The position numbers were made by a program, and so were the translations under genes. From CAZCTC01 sp964501335 (GTDB lineage: Bacteria > Chloroflexota > Anaerolineae > B4-G1 > SLSP01): 61,625 bases of DNA. A model generated the notes under the pieces. It made no database searches and was not told where the DNA came from. It saw nothing but the letters and a program-made list of their open reading frames with translations. This document shows, piece by piece, positions 7,279 to 15,413 of the stretch; within the stretch, counting starts at the first letter, position 1, and each line of letters opens with the position of its first letter. The stretch spans positions 1 to 61,625 of the forward strand of contig CAZCTC010000047.1 of NCBI GenBank assembly GCA_964501335.1, given 5' to 3'.

Positions 7279-8592
7279 ATGAAGAAATGGCAGGATCGAT
7301 TGGGAGTGGTGGCCCTGGTATTGAGTTTTCTTTCGGTGATTGGCGGGGTCCTGCATTTTTATAAGGTGCGTTCGATCTATGGGGCGGCGCTGGTGCCGTT
7401 CAAGCTGGTTTACGATGCCCTGGCCCCTTTGATGGCCGGGGCCGGGGTGTTGGGCAGCCTGCTGGGATATTTTTCGCGCTCGCCGATTGTGACTTCGGCC
7501 GGGATTTTAGGGGGATGTCTTTCGGGTTATTATCTGTTGGGAATCTGGGCGCCCCGAAAGACGACGTTTGCCGGTAGTCCGGAGCGGGTTGGAGAGATAG
7601 ATGCGTCGGCCGATGTACCTGCGGTTCCGCGTCGGCCCTTGTTGCGCTGGCTTCATTCGCCGAAGCCGCGTCTGAATCAGAATGTGACCTTTGGGACGGC
7701 GGCCGGTTCCGATCGGCCGCTCTTTTGCGATCTCTGGCGGCCGCCGGAAGATGTTTCCCCGTCAGGCATTGCCATTATCTTTTTCCATCTAAGTGCCTGG
7801 TTCTTTCTGGATAAGGATATGGGGACGCGGGCGATGTTCCGGCACCTGGCTTCGCAGGGGCATGTAGTGATGGATGTCTCTTATCGCCTTTGTCCGGAGA
7901 CGAACTGGTTGGGGATGAATGCCGATGCCCGGCGGGCGGTGGCCTGGATGAAGGCCAATGCAGCGCGTTATGGGGCCGATCCAGCCCGCGTGGTATTGAC
8001 GGGGGGCTCGGCCGGGGGGCATCTGGCCCTGATGACGGGGTATGCGCCGCAGGTGCCGGAGTTGACGCCGGACGATCTGCGGGATGTGGATCTTTCCGTG
8101 CGGGCGATGATTGCCTGGTACAGTCCCAGCGATCTGCGGCTTTGTTATTCCTATCAGCAGAGCCGTTTTTATAAACGGATAGCGGAAGTCGATCAGTGGG
8201 TGAGGTGGCTTCCCGATTTTGGAGCCCGGCTCTGGCACGATTTGAAGTTTTCGGCGGGCTGGAATGCTCAGCAGACTTTGATGGATGCTTTTATGGGGAA
8301 TGTGATCGGGGGGCCGCCGTCGGAGTTTCCGGAGGTGTACCGGCTCTTTTCACCGGTGGAATATGTGGGGCCGCATTGTCCGCCCACTTTGTTGCTCCAT
8401 GGGGATCATGATGTGCTGGTCTCTTCGGAGGAGATGCGGGCGCTGGCGCGGAAATTGCGCGAGGTGGGGGTGCCTTTCATTCAGGTGGAGTATCCGTGGA
8501 CGGAACACGGGTTTGATTTGATTTTTCCTCAGGTGTCGCCGGTGGCGCAGGCGTCGCTCTACGAGGTGGATAAGTTTCTGGCATTGATTTAA
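7279..8592 (+). CDS. Membrane-anchored alpha/beta hydrolase (hormone-sensitive-lipase-like)
   Basis: 437 residues. Residues 1-105 contain about three hydrophobic helices, so the protein is membrane-tethered; residues about 140-435 are an alpha/beta hydrolase. The nucleophile elbow is TGGSAGGHLAL (Ser at about residue 242). The acid is in LLHGDHDVLVSSEEM and the histidine in TEHGFDL near the C-terminus. The usual oxyanion HGGG is replaced by FFHLSAWFFL, which is atypical. Such enzymes cleave carboxylic esters, possibly lipid or peptide-like. TAGGAG lies ahead of the ATG. The stop overlaps the downstream terminator hairpin. Confidence 0.82.
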   Translation: MKKWQDRLGVVALVLSFLSVIGGVLHFYKVRSIYGAALVPFKLVYDALAPLMAGAGVLGSLLGYFSRSPIVTSAGILGGCLSGYYLLGIWAPRKTTFAGSPERVGEIDASADVPAVPRRPLLRWLHSPKPRLNQNVTFGTAAGSDRPLFCDLWRPPEDVSPSGIAIIFFHLSAWFFLDKDMGTRAMFRHLASQGHVVMDVSYRLCPETNWLGMNADARRAVAWMKANAARYGADPARVVLTGGSAGGHLALMTGYAPQVPELTPDDLRDVDLSVRAMIAWYSPSDLRLCYSYQQSRFYKRIAEVDQWVRWLPDFGARLWHDLKFSAGWNAQQTLMDAFMGNVIGGPPSEFPEVYRLFSPVEYVGPHCPPTLLLHGDHDVLVSSEEMRALARKLREVGVPFIQVEYPWTEHGFDLIFPQVSPVAQASLYEVDKFLALI

Positions 8593-8628
8593 AATTTTCG
8601 CCCGCCGAAGGCGGGCGAAAATTTTAAA
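8588..8628. terminator. Bidirectional 19-bp perfect hairpin terminator
   Basis: Arms TTTAAAATTTTCGCCCGCC (8588-8606) and its exact complement (8610-8628) with loop GAA, between convergent stops at 8592 and 8630. The stem has an AT-rich outer half and a GC-rich inner half, so each strand has an A-run before and a T-run after the GC stem. Confidence 0.85.
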
Positions 8629-8629
8629 T

Positions 8630-9565
8630 TTATTTGTTATGAGACGCTTTCTTGATCGCTGCGGCGCAGGCGACGGCATATTCCCAATCGTGCTGATTGC
8701 CTTCTTCGACGGACCACCAGGCGGAGAGGATTGCCTGGGCAAAGCTCCAGCCGGCGACGCGGGCGCGGTCCAGGTTCAGGCCGGCGGCAAACTGGTCGAT
8801 CCGGCGCGCCATCGTCCGTTCGAGGTCGGGCCATTCCAGAATGTCGAGGGGGTTGCGCATCCAGGCGCCCACTTCGTAGGCCGGCTCTCCGGCTAATCCT
8901 TTGGGATCGATTGCTACCCAATTCCCCTGTCGATCCGAGAGGATGTTCAAATGGTGTAGATCGCCATGGATCAGCACCGGAGAGGCCATGGAAGCAACCA
9001 GCTCGTCGAAGAGCTGTTCGGCTTCTTCGACCATAGGAGCGGGCAGCGGGCCGGTGCCGCCATCGAACCGTTCCCGCAATTTCTTAAGGCCGTCCGTCCA
9101 GCGGGTGATGGAGGGGAAGGGATGGCCGGGGGGGAGGGGGGGCTGTTGGATGCGGCGGATTACTTCGATGGCGATTCCGGTGGCGGTTTCATCATCTTTT
9201 ATCTCGATCAGAGGGGTGCCCGGGGTGATCTGTTCCAGCAGCAGGAAGCCGGCTTCGGCGTCGGCATCCAGCAGGCGCACGGCGCCGTTGCCGTTGTAAT
9301 GGCGAAGTGCGGCGATCTCGGTGGTCAGTTCGATATTGGGCGGGCCCAGTTTCAGGACGACGCGGGTTCCGTCGCGCCGTCGGGCGGGAGTGACGTAATT
9401 GTACGAGAGCTGATAGGGCGGTTCGATGGTCAGTTCCCAGCGACGGGCGGCTTCGGCGAGCAGTTCCGGGAAGCGGGTCAGCCAGGGGCCTCCGGCCGTT
9501 CCGTAGGCGCCGGTGATGCGGCGGGTGAAATCGGACCACATTGTGTTGTTGGGGATAGTTTCCAT
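8630..9565 (-). CDS. Aminoglycoside/hydroxyurea phosphotransferase-like kinase (APH(6)/HUR family)
   Basis: 311 residues with the protein-kinase-like fold of antibiotic phosphotransferases. The ATP-binding region includes RVVLKLGPPNIELTTEIAAL. The catalytic loop is LIHGDLHHLNIL (Asp at about residue 209) and the metal loop is AIDPKGLAGEPAYEVGAW. The order and wording fit the APH(6)/hydroxyurea kinase family. It may confer aminoglycoside resistance or phosphorylate an unknown hydroxylated metabolite; chromosomal context gives no resistance cassette. I chose the ATG at 9565 (AAAGG five bases upstream) over a GTG two codons earlier. Confidence 0.8.
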   Translation of the reverse strand: METIPNNTMWSDFTRRITGAYGTAGGPWLTRFPELLAEAARRWELTIEPPYQLSYNYVTPARRRDGTRVVLKLGPPNIELTTEIAALRHYNGNGAVRLLDADAEAGFLLLEQITPGTPLIEIKDDETATGIAIEVIRRIQQPPLPPGHPFPSITRWTDGLKKLRERFDGGTGPLPAPMVEEAEQLFDELVASMASPVLIHGDLHHLNILSDRQGNWVAIDPKGLAGEPAYEVGAWMRNPLDILEWPDLERTMARRIDQFAAGLNLDRARVAGWSFAQAILSAWWSVEEGNQHDWEYAVACAAAIKKASHNK

Positions 9566-9639
9566 AGGCACCTTTTAATTTTTTTGTTTCGTACTCTCTG
9601 CTCCCTATCAGGCAATTGGCCGGTATGGTTCTGGCCTTG

Positions 9640-9738
9640 TAGCGTCCCTCAAAGGGCATTTTTCCGGTCAGATGCGACGCGCTGGAGGGGGGAGAGTTTT
9701 TTTTCATGTTTTCCGGGCTAACCGCACAGGTGGAAGGA
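9640..9738 (+). repeat. Composite repeat lacking its hairpin, copy 8
   Basis: Left module TAGCGTCCCTCAAAGGGC, GACGCGCTGGAGG and GAGAG, then a direct jump from TTCATGTTTT to CCGGGCTAACCGCACAGG. The hairpin and its flanks are cleanly missing. It is immediately followed by a complete copy, forming a tandem pair. Confidence 0.75.
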
Positions 9739-9909
9739 CTTGTAACCTGTTTGGCTGGCATTTTTAGCGTCCCGCAAAGGGCATTTTTTCGGTCAGATGC
9801 GACGCGTTGGAGGGGGAGAGAGTTTTTTTGTTTATGTTTTGGCGCGCTTTCTGAAGCGCGCCAAAACATAGGTTTTTTCCAGAATAACCGTACAGGTCGA
9901 AAATTTTCT
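9739..9909 (+). repeat. Composite hairpin repeat, copy 9 (complete)
   Basis: A degenerate left terminus (TTGTAACCTGTTTGGC) precedes TTAGCGTCCCGCAAAGG (9764). Then come GACGCGTTGG, GAGAGAG, the hairpin (arms 9833-9849 and 9854-9870, TATGTTTTGGCGCGCTT, loop TCTG), GGTTTTTTCC and the right terminus TACAGGTCGAAAATTTTC. It lies upstream of the minus-strand kinase gene with the left module facing the start codon. Confidence 0.85.
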
Positions 9910-9936
9910 ATCAGCGCGCATAACTTCTGGGATCAA

Positions 9937-10003
9937 GGGCGGCCACATCGGGCCGCCCCTACGCGAACACCGTCAATGTAGGGGCGCCCCTGCGTGGGCG
10001 CCC
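9937..10003. repeat. Paired GGGCGCC hairpins (REP-like GTAGGGGCG repeat)
   Basis: Two short hairpins, GGGCGGCC-acatcg-GGCCGCCC (9937-9958) and GGGCGCCC-ctgcgt-GGGCGCCC (9982-10003), are joined by a spacer whose ends CTAC and GTAG are complementary. Similar GTAGGGGCG units are scattered in many bacterial genomes. With the tandem composite repeats it fills the 530-base gap between the kinase gene and proS. Bases 10004-10095 contain nothing I recognise. Confidence 0.65.
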
Positions 10004-10095
10004 TAAACTGACCTTGTAAAACCATTTTTGTTAAAACACCCCGCCGGGCCCCATCCCTTGTGCGCGCTAACAATTTTTTTGTTGATTCAGGCCGT

Positions 10096-11529
10096 TTAGT
10101 AGGCGCGGCCGAAGATGGCGACCTGGGAGGCCGGTTTGCCGCAGTGGAAGCAACGGCCTTCGCCGCCCGGCTGTTCCAGGGGGATACAGCGCGTGGTGGC
10201 TTTGCTGTCTTCCTTGATCCCATCCTCGCAGCTGCGGTCGCCGCACCACCAGGCCCGGGCAAAGCCCTCTTCCACGGCCGCCTGGAAATCGGCGGCACTT
10301 TCGACATCGCGGGTGTGGGCGTTGCGGAAATCCAGCGCTTTCTGGTAAATTCCCTGCTGAATAGTGACCAACAGTTCGGGGATGGCCTGTTCCAGACCGG
10401 CCATCGGGATGAGACTCTTGCCGGCTTTGCCGGGGATATCGCGGCGGGCGGCCATGACCTGCTGTTGGGCCAGATCTCGCGGCCCCAGTTCCAGCCGGAG
10501 GGGGACGCCGCGCATTTCCCAATCGTTGTACTTCCAGCCCGGCGAGAACTCGGCGCGATCGTCGACCTTGATTCGGATCTGACCTTCCAGTCGTTTGCGG
10601 ATCGATTCGGCGGCTTCGAGGACGGCGCTGCGTTCGGCATCGCTCTTCCAGATCGGCACGATGACGACCTGGATCGGGGCGAGGCGGGGTGGCAGGACCA
10701 GTCCCTGGTCGTCGCCGTGGGTCATGACGATGGCGCCGACCATGCGGGTGCTGAGGCCCCAGGAAGTGGTCCAGGCAAACTGCTGGATATTGTTTTCATC
10801 CAGGAATTTGATATCGAAGGCTTTGGCGAAGTTCTGGCCCAGGAAGTGACTGGTGCCCGATTGCAGCGCTTTGCCGTCTTTCATCATCGCTTCGATGGTG
10901 AAGCTGGCGACGGCCCCGGCGAACTTCTCGCTTTCGCTCTTGCGGCCGGGGATGACCGGGATGGCGGCTTCGTTGCGGGCAAAGTCGGTGTAGACATCCA
11001 GCATGCGGCGGGTCTCTTCCCAGGCCTCTTTTTCGGTGGCGTGGGCGGTGTGACCTTCCTGCCAGAGGAATTCGGCGGTGCGCAGGAAGAGTCGGGTGCG
11101 CATTTCCCAGCGCACGACATTGGCCCACTGATTGATCAAGAGGGGCAGGTCGCGGTAGGATTGCACCCATTTGGCATACATGTAGCCGATGATGGTTTCG
11201 GAGGTGGGGCGGACCACCAGCGGTTCTTCCAGGGTTTCCCCGCCGCCGACCGTGACGACGGCCAGTTCGGGGGAGAAACCTTCGACATGTTCGGCCTCTT
11301 TTTGGAGGAAACTCATCGGGATGAAGAGCGGAAAGTAGGCATTGACATGGCCGGTGGCCTTGAAGCGGCGATCCAGGGCGTCGTGGATGTTTTCCCAGAG
11401 GGCGTAGCCGTGGGGTTTGATGACCATACAGCCGCGGACCGGCGAGTAGTCAGCCAGTTCTGCTTTCTGGACGATTTCGGTGTACCATTTAGAGAAGTCT
11501 TCCTGTTGGGATGTTAAAAAATCAGCCAT
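10096..11529 (-). CDS. proS: Prolyl-tRNA synthetase, archaeal/eukaryotic-like type without editing insertion
   Basis: 477 residues, class II aminoacyl-tRNA synthetase charging tRNA-Pro. The length and absence of the long INS editing domain fit the Thermus/archaeal type. Seen: the N-terminal FSKWYTEIVQKAELADYSPV, VRPTSETIIGYMYAKW (motif 1/2 region), RWEMRTRLFLRTAEFLWQEG (motif 2), GTSHFLGQNFAKAF (motif 3 side) and the anticodon domain. The C-terminus has four Cys for zinc (CGDRSC, then CFHCGKPA) and ends in AY, as usual for this type. GAGGTG precedes the ATG. A complete composite repeat occupies its leader. Confidence 0.95.
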   Translation of the reverse strand: MADFLTSQQEDFSKWYTEIVQKAELADYSPVRGCMVIKPHGYALWENIHDALDRRFKATGHVNAYFPLFIPMSFLQKEAEHVEGFSPELAVVTVGGGETLEEPLVVRPTSETIIGYMYAKWVQSYRDLPLLINQWANVVRWEMRTRLFLRTAEFLWQEGHTAHATEKEAWEETRRMLDVYTDFARNEAAIPVIPGRKSESEKFAGAVASFTIEAMMKDGKALQSGTSHFLGQNFAKAFDIKFLDENNIQQFAWTTSWGLSTRMVGAIVMTHGDDQGLVLPPRLAPIQVVIVPIWKSDAERSAVLEAAESIRKRLEGQIRIKVDDRAEFSPGWKYNDWEMRGVPLRLELGPRDLAQQQVMAARRDIPGKAGKSLIPMAGLEQAIPELLVTIQQGIYQKALDFRNAHTRDVESAADFQAAVEEGFARAWWCGDRSCEDGIKEDSKATTRCIPLEQPGGEGRCFHCGKPASQVAIFGRAY

Positions 11530-11562
11530 TTTTCACCTCGATACGTTCTGATCATTTTTGAA

Positions 11563-11756
11563 AATTTTCGACCTGTGTAGTCAGTATGTCAGCGTTCCGC
11601 ACATGGCTTTTGTTCGACTCGAAGCGCCGCGCTGTGCGAAGCAGGCAGAGAGAAGTTATTTTTAATCATTTTTTCGGCGGCTTTCTGAAGCCGCCGAAAA
11701 AATAGGTTCTTCTTTCTCTTGTTTTTTGGGTTAACCACACAGGTAGAGAATTTTTA
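11563..11756 (+). repeat. Composite hairpin repeat, copy 10 (leader of proS)
   Basis: The left terminus TTTTCGACCTGTGTAG is followed by AGCGTTCCGCACATGGC, GCGCCGCGCTG and the variant GTGCGAAGCAGGCAGAGAGAA. Hairpin arms are 11668-11683 and 11688-11703 (ATTTTTTCGGCGGCTT, loop TCTG). The right end is GGGTTAACCACACAGGTAG. The left module faces the proS start on the minus strand. Confidence 0.8.
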
Positions 11757-11763
11757 GTTCATG

Positions 11764-11793
11764 GTTTCGCGCGCCTTCTGAGGCGCGCGAAAC
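11764..11793. terminator. Hairpin downstream of the ParB-like gene
   Basis: Arms GTTTCGCGCGCCT (11764-11776) and complement (11781-11793), loop TCTG, with T-rich sequence on the far side. It shares the loop with the composite family but lacks its modules. Plausible terminator for the minus-strand cluster ending at 11853. Confidence 0.6.
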
Positions 11794-11852
11794 TATAGAT
11801 ATCTTTTTCGTTTTTTAGCGCAATCTGTGTCGGTAATGAATTTGCTTGAAAA

Positions 11853-12773
11853 TTATTCGGTTTTATCCGTTTCCGGTTCAGGCGGGCTGCCCAGCACCAA
11901 ATCCTGGAAGGCGTTGAGGGCCCGTTTGAGCGGTCGTTCGGTATATTGTTCGGCAAAGTGCCCGGCGGCCTCTTCTGCCGTGATCTCTTTGTGTTTTTCC
12001 CGCAGGAAATGCAGATGATCGATAATCCACAGATAGAGATCGGCTTCGGTGCGTCGCGGGAACTCTTTGAGCACCTGCTGTTCCCGGATAATCTGGATCA
12101 AGGGTTCATAGACCTGTTCATACCAGTCGATGACCCCTTCGTCGTCACCGATGGGGCGTTGTTGTTCGACACCCATAAAATATTTATGGACCGCGATATG
12201 TTCCAGCAGATGTTGATAGCCGCCGCCGATAGTAAAATGGATGTCCTGGTTGGGCCGCAGTTCATCGAGATGGGTGCGGTTGAGGAAATCGCTGTATTCT
12301 CCTTTGATTTCCAGGTCCCGGGCATCCAGATCGGGCGTGACAGGGACGCGAGCTTCTACTTCGATCACTTCGGCATCGATAAATTCCAATCCCTGTTCAC
12401 GGGCTACCGAAACCCGGTGGTTGCCGTCGAGCACGAAATAACATTCCCCGATTTGATAAAGTTCTACGGGCGGCAGCTGTTCTTCACTGTAAAAGGCCCG
12501 ACTGATGCTGCGCCAGCGATCGGCCGTGAATTCCTGAGTCGGCAAAAAGAAGCGATCGAAGTCGCGATAGCGGTTGACACTGCCGATGATTTGGCGGATT
12601 GGGACGGTGTGGACTCCACGATAAATCTGGCCGCCGACCTGTAATTTATCTTTAACTTCATCCCACCCCAGTAATTTATTGCGCCGGCCGGTCAGGGCGG
12701 CGAAAACAGCATTCCAAAAAGCCTTCCGACGAGCCCGTCGGAAGCTTTCTTCAGCAGCGGTAAACTCGACCAT
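11853..12773 (-). CDS. ParB-like / DUF4032-type nuclease-fold protein
   Basis: About 306 residues. The central part has a ParB/sulfiredoxin-like signature: FFVLDGNHRVSVAREQG in variant form (CYFVLDGNHRVSVAREQGLE), preceded by LPPVELYQIGE. ParB-like folds bind nucleotides at such GNHR motifs. The rest is helical and matches my memory of DUF4032-type proteins common in Actinobacteria and Chloroflexota; the function is unknown. The start at 12773 overlaps the 3' end of the metallophosphoesterase gene by 23 bases, so they are co-expressed. An alternative ATG lies six codons upstream. Confidence 0.6.
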   Translation of the reverse strand: MVEFTAAEESFRRARRKAFWNAVFAALTGRRNKLLGWDEVKDKLQVGGQIYRGVHTVPIRQIIGSVNRYRDFDRFFLPTQEFTADRWRSISRAFYSEEQLPPVELYQIGECYFVLDGNHRVSVAREQGLEFIDAEVIEVEARVPVTPDLDARDLEIKGEYSDFLNRTHLDELRPNQDIHFTIGGGYQHLLEHIAVHKYFMGVEQQRPIGDDEGVIDWYEQVYEPLIQIIREQQVLKEFPRRTEADLYLWIIDHLHFLREKHKEITAEEAAGHFAEQYTERPLKRALNAFQDLVLGSPPEPETDKTE

Positions 12774-13413
12774 AAGAAATATGCTCCCCATCCAGTTCGA
12801 TGATTCGGAACGGGTAGACGTTGACCACCTCGGTGGATTCGTACTGGGTGTGCCAGGTTTCCGGTCCGTAATGGTGTTTATGCCCGTGCAGAAGAAGCCG
12901 CGGGCGGAAACGGCGCATCAAGGTGAGGAAACATTCAAAGCCCCGATGCGGACCATCCGGGCCGTCGTGGATTCCAGCCGGAGGGGAATGGGCGATGACG
13001 ATATCGACATAACGCCCATAGCGCACCCGGTTCAGCAAAAACCGGGGGATCAAACTCCACATCCGCCGTTTCATCTCGGATTCAGAATATTGGTAAGGTG
13101 CCCGGGGTTTGTACCGAATCGAGCCTTCCAGCCCGGCGATCAGTAGCTTCCCCGACCGCACGACCTGCCGATCCAGGTTGAAAAGTCCCCCTGGCGTGGT
13201 CAGGTCGGTGCCCCCACTGGTGTATTCTACGGCATCATGGTTGCCGTGGACAAAAAACGATTCTTGAGTCTGGAGCGTCGTGACCAGATATTCCAGATAA
13301 GAATAGGGCAAATCCCCGCAGGCGAGCAGCAGGTCGATCGGACCGACGATGCTGCGGGCATTGGCACGATAAAGCGTATCGGCAACATGGTCACTGACAG
13401 CCAGGATCCGCAT
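12751..13413 (-). CDS. Calcineurin-like metallophosphoesterase
   Basis: 220 residues with the full set of metal-binding motifs: MRILAVSDHVADTLY (motif I), LLLACGDLPYSYLEYLV (motif II GD), FFVHGNHDAVEYT (GNHD), VIAHSPPAGI (motif IV) and LLLHGHKHHYG (GHxH). It hydrolyses a phosphomonoester or phosphodiester with two metal ions; members act on cyclic nucleotides, UDP sugars or nucleic acids. It overlaps the ParB-like gene and follows the MazG-like gene, giving a small nucleotide-related operon. Confidence 0.85.
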   Translation of the reverse strand: MRILAVSDHVADTLYRANARSIVGPIDLLLACGDLPYSYLEYLVTTLQTQESFFVHGNHDAVEYTSGGTDLTTPGGLFNLDRQVVRSGKLLIAGLEGSIRYKPRAPYQYSESEMKRRMWSLIPRFLLNRVRYGRYVDIVIAHSPPAGIHDGPDGPHRGFECFLTLMRRFRPRLLLHGHKHHYGPETWHTQYESTEVVNVYPFRIIELDGEHISYGRVYRC

Positions 13414-13422
13414 GACGGCTGT

Positions 13423-13731
13423 CTACGGCTGGTCGGAACGGCCAAACCGTTTGTAATTGCGCGCCACTTTAGTCTGGATGGCTTTTTCCAGGTCGATACC
13501 GTTGAGATAGGCCAGTTGTAATAAATAGAGCGCCACGTCGGCCAGTTCTTCTTCCAGAGCCTGAGGGTCAGCCTGTTCACCCCATTGATAGTGCTCCAGA
13601 ATTTCCGCGGCTTCCAGTGAAATTGAGATAGCGATATTGCGCGGCGTTTGTTGATAGGGAGAATCCGGTTGATACCAACCCATGTCCGTCACAAAACGGT
13701 TCATGAAATCGGTCAATTCCTGGATCGTCAT
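13423..13731 (-). CDS. MazG-like nucleotide pyrophosphohydrolase
   Basis: 102 residues. The all-alpha NTP pyrophosphatase signature is visible: SISLEAAEILEHYQW (E-A-A-E) and ALEEELADVALYLLQLAY (E-E-x-x-D), which bind Mg and the pyrophosphate. The size fits the RS21-C6/dCTP pyrophosphatase or MazG-like single-domain group. It likely removes non-canonical or excess dNTPs. GGAGG precedes the start, and it heads the three-gene cluster with the phosphoesterase 9 bases downstream. Confidence 0.85.
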   Translation of the reverse strand: MTIQELTDFMNRFVTDMGWYQPDSPYQQTPRNIAISISLEAAEILEHYQWGEQADPQALEEELADVALYLLQLAYLNGIDLEKAIQTKVARNYKRFGRSDQP

Positions 13732-13819
13732 TCAGACCTCCTATACGCCGGCGTGCCCTGTTCGTTAGAACGAATCAGGGCCGGCGCCAGTATACAATGA
13801 AATGGGGGATGGAGCAAGG

Positions 13820-14281
13820 TCATGGAATTCCCAGCGTATCTCCGATGCGGATGTAATTGATGTTGTAGAGACCATTGCAGCGGGCGATGTCCCAGAGGTT
13901 GGCGTTGTAGCGGGCGGCAATGGAGGTGAGCGTATCCCCGGTCATGATGACATGGGTGGCGCGATAGGTGCATTGGGTCGGCGGCTGCACGGCCGGGCTG
14001 CCGAATTGAGCCACGCACACCGGCCCCGGGGGGATGGTGGCCGGAGCGTTGGGGATGCTCAACTGAATGCCGGGATAGATCAGATTGACCTGAATAATCC
14101 CATTTTGCGCCGTGATGGCCCAGGGATCGACCCCATAAGCCCGGGCGATGCAGTAGATTGTCTCCCCGGATTGGACGGTGTGGGTCCCCAGGGCGGGCCA
14201 TTGATGCAAGGGTGCGGCCTGGGCGGCAGGAATGACAATCATGGTGGCCAAAACGAGCAGCAGCGAGAGCATGCGTTTCAT
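13820..14281 (-). CDS. Secreted protein with two LysM domains
   Basis: 153 residues: signal peptide (MKRMLSLLLVLATMIVIPAA, cleavage after AQA), LysM 1 (HTVQSGETIYCIARAYGVDP to LIYPGIQLSIP), a Pro/Ala linker, and LysM 2 (HVIMTGDTLTSIAARYNANL to IRIGDTLGIP). LysM binds N-acetylglucosamine glycans, so it is a cell-wall or matrix protein with no catalytic domain. AAGGAGG precedes the ATG. Confidence 0.88.
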   Translation of the reverse strand: MKRMLSLLLVLATMIVIPAAQAAPLHQWPALGTHTVQSGETIYCIARAYGVDPWAITAQNGIIQVNLIYPGIQLSIPNAPATIPPGPVCVAQFGSPAVQPPTQCTYRATHVIMTGDTLTSIAARYNANLWDIARCNGLYNINYIRIGDTLGIP

Positions 14282-14327
14282 CGGCTACCTCCTTAAGTAA
14301 AAGTAAGTGAATTTAAGCGATCCGACA

Positions 14328-14395
14328 GATCCGAAAGCCGCCGAAAATATGGGCTTTTTTCCCCGACTAATCGCACCGGTCGAAAACTTTTTCGG
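14328..14395 (+). repeat. Half copy of the composite repeat (copy 12)
   Basis: Only the second hairpin arm and right module remain: AAAGCCGCCGAAAATATGGG, the T-run, then GACTAATCGCACCGGTCGAAAAC. It lies upstream of the LysM gene in the orientation usual for leaders. Confidence 0.7.
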
Positions 14396-14611
14396 TTACA
14401 GGGCATCGCCCAGGATAATGCCGAGCAGGCCGACGATGACGCCGAGATGCAAAAAGAGATTGACATCGGCGAGCCAGCCGATGACCGGCCAGGCGGGGAG
14501 CAGTTGCAGGAAGAAGTTGAAGAGGATCAATCCGACTCCAATCACAACCGGTAGACCTTTATGCTGGGCCAGATATTCGCTGCTGTGTTTAATGAATTTC
14601 ATAAGTGTCAT
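14396..14611 (-). CDS. Small inner-membrane protein of unknown function
   Basis: 71 residues with two hydrophobic helices (GLPVVIGVGLILFNFFLQLL and NLFLHLGVIVGLLGIILGDA) and a basic, non-hydrophobic N-terminus. AGGAGG lies eight bases before the ATG. I do not recognise a family. Confidence 0.65.
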   Translation of the reverse strand: MTLMKFIKHSSEYLAQHKGLPVVIGVGLILFNFFLQLLPAWPVIGWLADVNLFLHLGVIVGLLGIILGDAL

Positions 14612-14647
14612 AAGAGAATCCTCCTGATAAGCTGGAAGTTGTGATAG

Positions 14648-15253
14648 CTATTCGATAAATCCCGGCGTTTTTTCTAAAATGATCTGGATGGCGTCGCGCA
14701 TTTGTTCCAGCGTCAGACCCTGTCCAGCGGTGTCGGGATCGGCGAGCTGGGGGACGTGCAGGAATCCTACGGCAGGGGGCGGGTCTTGTTGGGCGGCCCA
14801 GTGCAGTGCCTGATAGAAGACCTGATTGCAGAGATAGGCGCCGGCTGTATTGGAAATCATAGCGGGCAGACCGGCGGCGAGCATCTGTTCCATCAATGGG
14901 CGGACCGGTAAGGTTGAGAAATAGGCAGCGGGTCCTTCCGGTTCGATAGGGCGATCTTGAATTTTGAGGCCGGCGTTGTCGGGGATTTCAAAATCGAGCA
15001 GGTTAAGCGCCACCCGTTCCAGGGATAACGAGGTGCGTCCGGCTGCCAGCCCGGTGAGCAGGATCATTTCCGGGCGCACCGTTTCCAACAGATCGAGCAG
15101 TCGTTGGGGGGCGAGGTGGGTATCGACCGGCAATACTTCTGCCGTGAGGTTCAACCCTGCCGGCGGCCGTTGGTGCAGGTTGGCGACCAGTTCTGCTGTC
15201 GGGTTGCGTTGATTGGCACCGAAAGGTTCAAAGCCGGTGAATAAAATTTTCAT
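14648..15253 (-). CDS. pcp: Pyroglutamyl-peptidase I
   Basis: 201 residues, cysteine peptidase C15, which removes N-terminal pyroglutamate from peptides in the cytosol. Seen: the start MKILFTGFEPFGANQRNPTA (family hallmark), the Glu region SLERVALNLLDFEIPDN, the nucleophile in ISNTAGAYLCNQVFYQALHW (Cys about residue 143), and the active His in VGFLHVPQLAD. The ribosome site is weak. It is separate from the next gene by the regulatory region of the Fur-type regulator. Confidence 0.95.
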   Translation of the reverse strand: MKILFTGFEPFGANQRNPTAELVANLHQRPPAGLNLTAEVLPVDTHLAPQRLLDLLETVRPEMILLTGLAAGRTSLSLERVALNLLDFEIPDNAGLKIQDRPIEPEGPAAYFSTLPVRPLMEQMLAAGLPAMISNTAGAYLCNQVFYQALHWAAQQDPPPAVGFLHVPQLADPDTAGQGLTLEQMRDAIQIILEKTPGFIE

Positions 15254-15350
15254 AGCGAACCTGCCCGTATAATTTAGGGACCTTGCTATCCCAGTTTGAT
15301 TTTACAGCAAGCAGGGAGATTGTCCATCAGAGGTGATGGAATATTTTTTC

Positions 15351-15378
15351 TTGACAGTGAGGCGGTTGGTGTTATGAT
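15351..15378 (+). promoter_or_regulatory. Sigma-70-type promoter of the Fur/Zur gene
   Basis: TTGACA (15351-15356), a 16-base spacer and TATGAT (15373-15378). The metal-regulator box begins 5 bases after the -10, so repressor binding would block the start site. Confidence 0.75.
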
Positions 15379-15382
15379 CGTT

Positions 15383-15403
15383 TATCGATAATGATTTTCA
15401 ATA
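15383..15403. promoter_or_regulatory. Fur/Zur-type operator 1
   Basis: Imperfect palindrome with right arm ATTTTCAATA identical to the downstream box, centre G and left arm TATCGATAAT (two mismatches to a perfect arm). It lies over the expected start site of the regulator gene, as expected for autoregulation. Confidence 0.75.
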
Positions 15404-15413
15404 AGGAGTGTGG

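Noticed and set aside
10060..11517. 485-residue open frame antisense to proS
   Set aside because: Shadow of proS. The sequence is Gly/Asp/Phe-rich low complexity with no ribosome site or domain.
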